Below, in pieces: positions 54,923 through 61,626 of a stretch of 61,626 nt of DNA. Numbering within the stretch: the first letter of the stretch is position 1; every line of letters begins with the position of its first letter. Where the stretch lies: NCBI GenBank assembly GCA_027487485.1, contig JAIYDN010000007.1:1-61626 (forward strand), read 5' to 3'. The notes under the pieces are model-generated. The model saw only the letters and a list, made by a program, of their open reading frames with translations, was not told the origin of the DNA and did not search any database. The DNA is from Planctomycetaceae bacterium (GTDB lineage Bacteria > Planctomycetota > Planctomycetia > Pirellulales > Pirellulaceae). A program made the translations under genes and the position numbers.

Positions 54923-56218
54923 ATGATGAAAGACGAAACTGTTCGACTGTTGGACACGCAAGATCGACGTCGATTTTTGTCGTACGCAGCTAGCGCTTCG
55001 CTTGGGGTTAGCTTGTTTCCTGGCATGGATCAGGCTGTTCAGGCTGCCGAAGAATCCTCCCCGGGTAAAGCCAAACGTATCATTTATTTGTTCATGTCTG
55101 GCGGGATGAGCCACATCGACACGTTCGATCTCAAGCCAGGGCACGAGAACCAGGGCTCCACCAAGGGCATAGCCACCTCCGTACCTGGTTGCCAAATTAG
55201 CCAACACCTGCCGACCCTTGCGTCGCAGTTTGACAAAATGGCCGTGATTCGTTCGATGAACACACAGACGGGCGACCATGAAGCTGGTGAGTATTTGATG
55301 CGAACCAGTTATGAATCGATCGCTACCGAGCGACATCCGTCGATAGGACCATGGATGCAACGGTTGTTGGGACGCAAAAGCAAGTCGCTGCCAGACACGG
55401 TCATGATTAGCCCGTCGGGCCGACATCCAGGACCAGGCTTCTTCGATCCTTCACTCAGTCCATTGCCGATCGCCGATCCAAATCGCGGTTTGGAAAATAC
55501 AAAAGCACCGTCTTATTTGACCGACAAATCGTTCGACAAGCGAATTGAGTTGATCAATAAATTTGACCGCAAGTTTCAAAAGCGTTTCAAAGACCACGGT
55601 GTCAAAACCTATACGGATCTATACGCAGAAGCAACCAGTTTGCTTGCCAGCGAGGAGCTGGTAGCCTTTGATTTGAACAAAGAGAAGAATGAAGATCGCG
55701 ATCGCTACGGCCGAGATGCCTTTGGGCAAGGTTGCTTGTTGGCGCGTCGTCTGATCGAGAACAACGTTCGATGCGTGGAAGTCACCTGCGGCGGATGGGA
55801 CATGCACACCGCCATTTTTGATGGCAACGCGCTACCCTCCCGAGCCGCCATCATGGACCGCGCGGTTGGAAATCTCATGAAAGATTTGTCCGCACGAGGG
55901 CTTTTGGACGACACGTTGATCGTGCTGACCACGGAATTTGGTCGATCGCCAGGGATCAACTACAACGTTGGCCGCGATCACCATCCAGCGGTTTTTTCGT
56001 CGATGTTGGCCGGAGCCGGTATCAAAGGTGGCCAATTCTATGGATCGTCGGATGCAGAAGCGTTTTCCGTCGACAAAGACGGGGTTTCGCCTGCCGATTT
56101 GAATGCAACGATCGCAAAAGCCCTTGGCCTCTCGTTAGAAGAGATCGTGATTTCCCCAACCGGCCGGCCATTCAAAGTCGCCAACGACGGAAAACCGATT
56201 GCCGCGTTGCTTAGCTAA
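54923..56218 (+). CDS. DUF1501 family protein
   Basis: 431 aa. A twin-arginine-like signal (DRRRFLSYAASASLGVSLFP) is followed by RIIYLFMSGGMSHIDTFDLK, MRTSYESIATERHPSIGPWM, LIVLTTEFGRSPGINYNVGR and GRDHHPAVFSSMLAGAG, in the standard order. The Asp/His residues of the alkaline-phosphatase-like metal site are retained. It is the partner of the TPR-PSD1 gene directly upstream. The pair is one of two in this window, the other at 24170-28738. Confidence 0.92.
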   Translation: MMKDETVRLLDTQDRRRFLSYAASASLGVSLFPGMDQAVQAAEESSPGKAKRIIYLFMSGGMSHIDTFDLKPGHENQGSTKGIATSVPGCQISQHLPTLASQFDKMAVIRSMNTQTGDHEAGEYLMRTSYESIATERHPSIGPWMQRLLGRKSKSLPDTVMISPSGRHPGPGFFDPSLSPLPIADPNRGLENTKAPSYLTDKSFDKRIELINKFDRKFQKRFKDHGVKTYTDLYAEATSLLASEELVAFDLNKEKNEDRDRYGRDAFGQGCLLARRLIENNVRCVEVTCGGWDMHTAIFDGNALPSRAAIMDRAVGNLMKDLSARGLLDDTLIVLTTEFGRSPGINYNVGRDHHPAVFSSMLAGAGIKGGQFYGSSDAEAFSVDKDGVSPADLNATIAKALGLSLEEIVISPTGRPFKVANDGKPIAALLS

Positions 56219-56381
56219 AATCCGCTTCAAGATTCAACGCAATGGCCTTAGCTGTTTTTGATGGCTTTTCCTAACTTGCGTTGTTCTGCGAAGTGAAACA
56301 TAATTTCGGAAGTGTTCACAAACGATGGCATTTCCTCTTAGCGACCATGTTTTGGGTTGCTACTTCCGAAAAGAGTTTCTG

Positions 56382-57779
56382 ATGAGCGGGCTTCGAATTG
56401 GTCTTTTGATTGCTTGGGTTGGCGTATTGTTTCCTTTGGATGCCGTAGCCCAAGAGGCCTCCATGAGCAGCGTGCTTGCTTCGAGCCCCAATCGAGCGAA
56501 CTGCTTTTTGTACATGGACGCCCCGTCCATCAAGTCCTTTGTCGCCGGTACCCCTGTTGCTGATGACATTCCAGATGGGCTCCGTGAAGCACGACTCGCG
56601 GGAGAATTTGAACTGAAGTCACTCAATATGCTTTGGCAGGTTGGAAGCGTCAGCTTAAAGCAATCGCTCGACGCGAACAAAATTGCGAAGATGGTGAATG
56701 GTTATGTTGAGACCATTGGTAGCAGGTCGGTAGTTTGGTCGCCTCGTCAATCTTATTTGGTTCCGATGTCCAACAATCAAATGGGACTGGTCCGGCCAGC
56801 TGATAGAAAGCTCGCGAGCCGGTGGCTTCGAAATGAAAAGACCAACGATGTTTCTGCGTATTTGAGAAACCGAGCGACGCAAAGCACGAACTTCGTTGCT
56901 CTTCTGCTTGCTATTGATTTGGAAGATTCGTGGTCTCCCGTAACAATCGAACAACGTATTGCAACCTTTGAATCGATGAAATCGTTGGATGTTGCAGCGG
57001 CTGCAAAAACGCTCTCAACGATCCAAGGTGTGCGCGTCATGGTCAGCAAAAAAAACTTGGATGATTGCATCATCAGTCTGGACTTCAGCACGAACCCTTC
57101 AAGCCTATTGCCAGTAGCCAAAGATTTCTTCGTCGAAGTTTTATCACGCAATCAATCCTCGATTCCAGAAGCCTCCACCTGGAAACCTTCTCTTGAGCAA
57201 AATACGATTTCGCTGCGAGGAACCATTAGCCCTGGAACCATTGACGATTTGCTGGGACTGTTTGCATTCCACAGTCAAGCAACGGATTCGCATCCAACAG
57301 AGACAGCGTCTTCACCAACTCAAGGGACCGAAAGCGATGCAGCTTCGGTTTGCAAAATCTACTTTGATAAAGTTTCCGGAGTCGTGAAGCGTGTTCGCGA
57401 TTATTCCGCCTCGAACACCGGCGATCGCGCTCAATTGAATGGACGAATGGCCAGTCGGATTGATGCGATTCCAACGCTCAATGTAGACCCAGAACTCGTG
57501 AACTACGGCGCGGCCGTTGCAAAAGGCCTACGAGGCAACATGGTTGCTTTGCAAACCGCAAATATCAGTTACGGTACAGATGCGGTCGTCAACTCGGGGG
57601 TCAATGCTTTTGCGAATGGATACGGCGGTGTTTACTACGATGTAAACAGACCGTATCAGTTTCAAGCAATGGGTCAGGGCGTTGGCAACACAGCCTATCG
57701 AGAGATCATTGCGAAGATTGATCAAATGGAAGCCGATATGCGACGCAGCCTGACCGACAAGTATCAGGTTCAGTTCTAA
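56382..57779 (+). CDS. Secreted protein of unknown function
   Basis: 465 aa from the ATG at 56382, chosen because the signal peptide (LRIGLLIAWVGVLFPLDAVA) follows it directly; an ATG at 56325 would add 19 residues. The mature part is a globular alpha/beta sequence with a Ser/Thr-rich linker (ATDSHPTETASSPTQG) near residue 305 and a Gly/Asn/Tyr-rich C-terminal stretch (AFANGYGGVYYDVNRPYQFQ). No family is recognised. It follows the DUF1501 gene by about 160 bases and may be in the same unit. Confidence 0.7.
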   Translation: MSGLRIGLLIAWVGVLFPLDAVAQEASMSSVLASSPNRANCFLYMDAPSIKSFVAGTPVADDIPDGLREARLAGEFELKSLNMLWQVGSVSLKQSLDANKIAKMVNGYVETIGSRSVVWSPRQSYLVPMSNNQMGLVRPADRKLASRWLRNEKTNDVSAYLRNRATQSTNFVALLLAIDLEDSWSPVTIEQRIATFESMKSLDVAAAAKTLSTIQGVRVMVSKKNLDDCIISLDFSTNPSSLLPVAKDFFVEVLSRNQSSIPEASTWKPSLEQNTISLRGTISPGTIDDLLGLFAFHSQATDSHPTETASSPTQGTESDAASVCKIYFDKVSGVVKRVRDYSASNTGDRAQLNGRMASRIDAIPTLNVDPELVNYGAAVAKGLRGNMVALQTANISYGTDAVVNSGVNAFANGYGGVYYDVNRPYQFQAMGQGVGNTAYREIIAKIDQMEADMRRSLTDKYQVQF

Positions 57780-57837
57780 GGTCTCCTACCAGCGGCTTAG
57801 CAGGGGTAAATCTTTTTAGAATTGGCATATTGCGCCC

Positions 57838-58617
57838 GTGACAAAACTTGCAATTGAAACGCGAAGCCTCACCAGGAAGTTTGGGGACAGAACGGCTGTC
57901 TCCTCGTTGGATCTGCAAGTGGAGGCAGGAACGTTCTACGGCTTTTTAGGCCCGAACGGTGCAGGCAAATCAACCACCATCAAGATGTTAACGGGACTGA
58001 TTAGTCCGACCGAAGGTACGATTTCTGTTTTGGGCAAGAACATGCTCGATAACAACGAGTCGCTCGAGGTGAAACGCAGCATTGGGGTGGTGCCCGAAAA
58101 TTTAGCGTTGTTCGATAATTTAACTGCCGTCGAATATCTGACGTTCGTTGGTAGAGTTCACGGTTTACCGAAAGCCACGATTCAGCAGCGCAGTGATGAG
58201 ATGCTTAATCTGCTTTCGCTTGAACAGGAGACCAAGAAGCTTGTTCTTGAGTATTCTCATGGGATGCGAAAGAAACTATCGCTTGCGGCCGCTCTGCTAG
58301 CGAATCCAAAGCTTCTCTTTCTTGATGAGCCCTTTGAAGGGGTTGACGCAGTTGCTTCGGTTACGATTCGCGATTTGCTGTCAGGTTTTGTTGCCAAGGG
58401 GTCGACCGTCTTCCTGACATCTCACGTGCTGGACATTGTAGAGCGTCTGTGTTCGCATGTGGGAATCATCATGAACGGGAAGATTATTCTTCAGACGTCC
58501 ATGAAAGAGATCCAATCCAAAGGAACCTTGGAAAAATGCTTCTTGGAAGTCGCTGGAGCGGATACATCTACCGTTCGCAAATTGGATTGGCTTGAACAAG
58601 CCGAGCAACCGACATGA
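57838..58617 (+). CDS. ABC transporter ATP-binding protein (ABC-2 type)
   Basis: 259 aa starting at a GTG. Walker A is GPNGAGKST (residues 38-46), Walker B is LLFLDEP (159-165), and the signature is the variant SHGMR (140-144) in place of LSGGQ; the VVPEN Q-loop segment has Glu where Gln is usual. The layout is of the drug/lipid exporter or Nod/CcmA-type ATPase. The stop overlaps the permease start by 4 bases (atgatga), so the two are co-translated. Confidence 0.9.
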   Translation: MTKLAIETRSLTRKFGDRTAVSSLDLQVEAGTFYGFLGPNGAGKSTTIKMLTGLISPTEGTISVLGKNMLDNNESLEVKRSIGVVPENLALFDNLTAVEYLTFVGRVHGLPKATIQQRSDEMLNLLSLEQETKKLVLEYSHGMRKKLSLAAALLANPKLLFLDEPFEGVDAVASVTIRDLLSGFVAKGSTVFLTSHVLDIVERLCSHVGIIMNGKIILQTSMKEIQSKGTLEKCFLEVAGADTSTVRKLDWLEQAEQPT

Positions 58618-60572
58618 TGAAGCTGAGCGACTTAAAGGAGCAAGTGACGAACTTTGTCTGGCTTCGTTGGCGCATCCAGTCCAATCAACTGAGCAAGTCG
58701 TCCGCTATTGGCAAAGTGATTGCCGCTTTGATGTTGGTGGCCTTTATCATGGGAGCGTTCGCGGCTCTTGCGACAGGGACGGCTTTAGGAATCTTTTTGC
58801 CTAGGCTGATGGCTCGCGAGTACTACTTTCTGCTTTGGAACGGATTGATTGTAGTCGCATGTGCAATGTGGCTTTTTTATCTGATCGCCGATCTTCAACG
58901 ATCGGAGGCCATTACCTTCGATCGATTACTGCATTTACCGATCTCCTTTTCTCAAGTCTTCGCCATCAACTATGTTAGTTCTTGGTTGGGGTTGCATACT
59001 CTTTGCTTGACTGGCCTAGGATTTGGCTTCATCGTTGGATCCGCCTTTTCCTTGGGGCCGATTGCTTTGCTCTTTTTTCTACCGTTCATCGCATTCTTAA
59101 TCGCGTTGACGGCACTGACCTATCAGTTTCAAGGTTGGATCGCCACGTTAATGTCCAACCCAAGAAAACGAAGAGCCATATTGATTGGCTTGCCCTTTGT
59201 TTTGGTTGCACTCATTCAAGTGCCCGCGGTAGTGATCAGTCGCTTTGCCGACCGAGGCGAAAGGCAAGCCCAAGTGGCCGAACCGGAACTAGCGCCCCCG
59301 GAAGTAGTGATTCCCGAAACGAAAACGCCCGATCTGGACGGCGACTCGGCGGTTACAAGCCCGGAATCGCCAACAGAATCCAAACCTGAATCACCGATAG
59401 AATCACCGATTGAAGCGCCAACGATAGATTCCACCGAAACTAAAGAGAGCGATGCGATCGCTGAGGAAAAGAGGCGGGCGGAGATCCAGGCAGCAAATAA
59501 AGCGGCGCTGGATAAGTTGATTTCGCAAGTACGGTTGGCCAATCTGGTAATCCCTCCATTGTGGCTGGCAGGCAGCATTGATTCCATTCTCTCGGGCAAT
59601 CTTCACGTTCTTTGGCTCACCCCGATGATGCTATTGGTAGCTTGGCTATCTTTGCGAAGCAACTACCGTGCGACCATGCGATTCTACAAAGGGGAAACCG
59701 ACGCTCGCGCGGCGACCACTTCTCGACGTGCCAAAAAAGACTTGGCCATAGGCAAGGCCGTTACAGCTCGCAGATCAAAATGGATTGAATTCGGTCTGCC
59801 GGGACTACATGATGAAACGAATGCTGTTCTGGGTTTGACTTGGCAATCCATGTTGCGAGCCCCCGAAGTAAAATTGTATTTGCTGCTGCCCTTTGTCTCG
59901 CCATTCATTTTGTTCGGTGCTCTCCAAGCCTGGAAAATCCCGCCCGTTGACGAACTGAAAGCGGGGCTGGTGGTGGTGGCTTCGGCGGTTACGATGTTGA
60001 TGGCTGCTGGCTTGATCAGCAATCAATTCGGGTTTGATCGAACCGGCTTTCGTGCATTTGTACTATCACCGATTCGGCGAGAGAGAATTCTACTGGCGAG
60101 AAACATTGCGATCGCACCTTTTCTTCTGATCCAATCCACCTTGTTAGCCATCGCCGTCTGCTTCTACTTCGGGCTCCCGTTCGACAAACTGTTGAGCGCA
60201 GTAATCCTAACAGCCGCCATGCTTCCCACATTTTGCTTGCTCATGAACTTGATGTCCATTTTGACTCCTTTTGCTTTGGCAGCGGGCAGTATCCAACCGC
60301 AGCAGCTTAACTTTATACCGCTCATGACTAACATGGGACTATCGATGTTTATGCCAATCATCGTTGGTTTTACTCTCATGCCTTTAGGCTTGGAATGGTT
60401 GCTGGATCAAGCCGTTGTCTCAAGCCGTTGGTTCCCCTTTGCATTGTTATTGTCAGTCCCCTGGGTTGGATTTAGTTTTTGGTTGTATGCCATAGTGATT
60501 CCGTGGCAAGGGAAGTTACTTGCAAGAAGAGAGCAAGAGATCCTGCGTGTAGTGACTTCGAAAGCGGAGTAG
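58614..60572 (+). CDS. ABC transporter permease with Glu/Pro/Ser-rich insert
   Basis: 652 aa with about ten hydrophobic segments in two groups. Between them, about residues 225-300, is a soluble insert of low complexity (ESPTESKPESPIESPIEAPT). It begins MMKLSDLKEQVTNFVWLRWR, a segment typical of planctomycete ABC-2 type permeases, and ends with a basic cytoplasmic tail. It is coupled by overlap to the ATPase gene and followed after two bases by a third membrane protein. Substrate is unknown. Confidence 0.82.
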   Translation: MMKLSDLKEQVTNFVWLRWRIQSNQLSKSSAIGKVIAALMLVAFIMGAFAALATGTALGIFLPRLMAREYYFLLWNGLIVVACAMWLFYLIADLQRSEAITFDRLLHLPISFSQVFAINYVSSWLGLHTLCLTGLGFGFIVGSAFSLGPIALLFFLPFIAFLIALTALTYQFQGWIATLMSNPRKRRAILIGLPFVLVALIQVPAVVISRFADRGERQAQVAEPELAPPEVVIPETKTPDLDGDSAVTSPESPTESKPESPIESPIEAPTIDSTETKESDAIAEEKRRAEIQAANKAALDKLISQVRLANLVIPPLWLAGSIDSILSGNLHVLWLTPMMLLVAWLSLRSNYRATMRFYKGETDARAATTSRRAKKDLAIGKAVTARRSKWIEFGLPGLHDETNAVLGLTWQSMLRAPEVKLYLLLPFVSPFILFGALQAWKIPPVDELKAGLVVVASAVTMLMAAGLISNQFGFDRTGFRAFVLSPIRRERILLARNIAIAPFLLIQSTLLAIAVCFYFGLPFDKLLSAVILTAAMLPTFCLLMNLMSILTPFALAAGSIQPQQLNFIPLMTNMGLSMFMPIIVGFTLMPLGLEWLLDQAVVSSRWFPFALLLSVPWVGFSFWLYAIVIPWQGKLLARREQEILRVVTSKAE

Positions 60573-60574
60573 TC

Positions 60575-61626
60575 ATGAGCGAGATTCAAGAAGAGAGCAA
60601 AAGGATCAAGCCCAGCAGTCTTGATTTCTCGCTTGCATCCATCGCTCCGATTTTCATTATCGGCATGATCGGTTCGCTTGTCTATTTTGTGATCACTGTT
60701 TGTTACGATGGCCCCTTTCGGCAACGACTCATGTGGATACTGGGGCTCTACACGCTCGCTTCTGTCTTTGTCGCTAGGATTGCTATTGAGCAAAGTCGAA
60801 CCCTTGCATTTGGCTATATGCTGGCCCTTGCATTGGCAACTCTGTTTGTCGCTCCACAGTTTTTCGTTGTGCAAGGCCTTGCGGCTGCGACTAGTTTCAT
60901 CATCCTGATCGTTTTATTGGCAATGGTCGCCTATCTTGCGGATCGCATCACGTTTGACTGCACGATGATCGACGAACGCACCCTCAGTTCAGGTGTTGGG
61001 ATCCTTCAATCGTTGGGGCTCGTGCACAGCGAGCGGAACGAACAAGATCTCACCAAGAACTCTTCAGCCAAAACAAGAAAGCACAATCCAGGAGTCTGGG
61101 TTTTGTACTTCGCGTTGGTTGCCATTCCACTGTTTGGGATCGGACAATTTGGAATACAGAACCCTTCCGATCGGAAGCTCGCGTTCGGGTATTTGATGAT
61201 TTACCTTTTCTGTTCCTTGTGCTTGATGACTTTGATTTCGTTGCTTTCTCTCAGGAAGTATTTGCGGGAACGCGGGGTTCCCATGGAATCTCCATTTGCA
61301 ATTCGTTGGCTAAGTATTGGCTTCCTCAGTGCACTTTGTGTGACCGGTTTGCTTTGGCTTGTCCCGTTCCCTACCGGAACGATGCTGTCGATGCAGCTTC
61401 CGTTTCGAATAACCAGTCGACTCGATCTTAAAGCCAGCGATTGGGGATGGGGCAACGAAGCGGTCGAAGACGCACAGGGTCAAGAGCAGCAGGGTCAGGG
61501 CCAGCAGGGTCAGGTCCAGCAGGGTCAGGGCCAGCAGGGTCAGGGCCAACAGGGTCAGGGCCAACAGGGTCAGGGCCAACAGGGTCAGGGCCAACAGGGT
61601 CAGGGCCAACAGGGTCAGGGCCAACA
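60575..61626 (+). CDS. Membrane protein with Gln/Gly repeat tail, cut by the window edge
   Basis: An open frame starts at the ATG at 60575 (MSEIQEESKRIKPSSLDFSL), two bases after the permease stop, and is still open at 61626 (about 350 codons). It has about eight hydrophobic segments, for example IAPIFIIGMIGSLVYFVITV, LVAIPLFGIGQFGIQ and LMIYLFCSLCLMTLISLLSL. The last 47 residues seen are repeats of QQGQG. It is third in the ABC transporter operon. The C-terminus is unknown because the window ends. No database family is recognised. Confidence 0.8.
   Translation, partial: MSEIQEESKRIKPSSLDFSLASIAPIFIIGMIGSLVYFVITVCYDGPFRQRLMWILGLYTLASVFVARIAIEQSRTLAFGYMLALALATLFVAPQFFVVQGLAAATSFIILIVLLAMVAYLADRITFDCTMIDERTLSSGVGILQSLGLVHSERNEQDLTKNSSAKTRKHNPGVWVLYFALVAIPLFGIGQFGIQNPSDRKLAFGYLMIYLFCSLCLMTLISLLSLRKYLRERGVPMESPFAIRWLSIGFLSALCVTGLLWLVPFPTGTMLSMQLPFRITSRLDLKASDWGWGNEAVEDAQGQEQQGQGQQGQVQQGQGQQGQGQQGQGQQGQGQQGQGQQGQGQQGQGQ
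61487..61626 (+). repeat. 15-bp tandem repeat in coding sequence
   Basis: Nine full copies of cagcagggtcagggc (later caacagggtcagggc) run from 61487 to 61621, then a partial copy to the window edge. The unit encodes Gln-Gln-Gly-Gln-Gly. The array continues beyond the window. Confidence 0.95.

Noticed and set aside
61310-61624. Minus-strand frame with Leu-Ala-Leu-Thr repeats
   Set aside because: It is the reverse of the 15-bp coding repeat, whose plus frame continues a membrane protein.
1-61626. Sigma-54 (-24/-12) promoters, suggested by the presence of rpoN
   Set aside because: No clear GG-N10-GC match was found by eye upstream of any gene start. A systematic pattern scan was not possible.

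Overview
The window reads as chromosomal DNA of a planctomycete, most likely from the Pirellulales (Rhodopirellula/Pirellula relatives). The basis is two complete pairs of the planctomycete hallmark proteins PSD1 (DUF1549/DUF1553, with CxxCH motifs) and DUF1501, many secreted low-complexity proteins, palindromic intergenic repeats typical of the group, and a Gram-negative envelope gene (lpxB). Genus cannot be fixed by eye. I see no rRNA, tRNA, CRISPR array, transposase or prophage gene, so this is mostly core chromosome with lineage-specific genes mixed in.

Layout, left to right. 1-3050: a secreted TPR protein with a repetitive Asn/Arg/Pro/Gly-rich region, bracketed by two arrays of one repeat family in opposite orientation. 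3054-5156: a secreted SnoaL-like protein, three perfect 37-bp tandem repeats, then queD and a MazG-like pyrophosphohydrolase. 5375-7762: rpoN (sigma-54) and scpB. 8033-8538: an extremely acidic 140-aa protein with its own ribosome binding site and terminator. 8572-10754: a HemX/CcsA-like membrane protein translationally coupled to hemA. 10800-14413: a GNAT acetyltransferase, lpxB and a secreted PQQ-type beta-propeller. 15008-22233: a membrane-anchored coiled-coil protein with a possible BRCT-like segment, mfd, fabI and a secreted Cys-rich repeat protein.

22836-28738 is a three-gene operon (glycosyltransferase GT4, PSD1, DUF1501). 28887-31869 holds a secreted unknown protein and an unrecognised 624-aa protein. 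31920-40962 is a minus-strand run: an ABC exporter with an extra N-terminal domain, a YqgE/AlgH protein and a 2049-aa alpha-2-macroglobulin with an intact CxEQ thioester motif. 41011-43083 is a pseudouridine synthase with a tail of more than 400 residues. 43084-44293 is a 1.2-kb noncoding stretch with a 93-bp direct repeat and a perfect 19-bp hairpin. 44294-47238 encodes HtrA, YacG and a polytopic membrane protein; 47661-51546 encodes ApgM and a LemA/M48 protease pair. 51883-57779 is a second PSD1/DUF1501 pair, in which the PSD1 protein starts with TPRs instead of a cytochrome domain, followed by a secreted unknown protein. 57838-61626 is an ABC-2-type ATPase, its permease and a third membrane protein that runs off the window edge in a 15-bp coding tandem repeat.

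The genes do not form one pathway. The common thread is envelope and secreted-protein biology (LPS, fatty acid synthesis, proteases, macroglobulin, exporters, PSD1/DUF1501) around housekeeping genes. Best candidates for undescribed biology are the 624-aa protein beside the macroglobulin, the BRCT-like coiled-coil protein, the TPR-PSD1 fusion, the Cys-rich repeat protein, the acidic protein and the inverted repeat arrays at the left end. All functions are inferred from reading the sequence; no database search was run.
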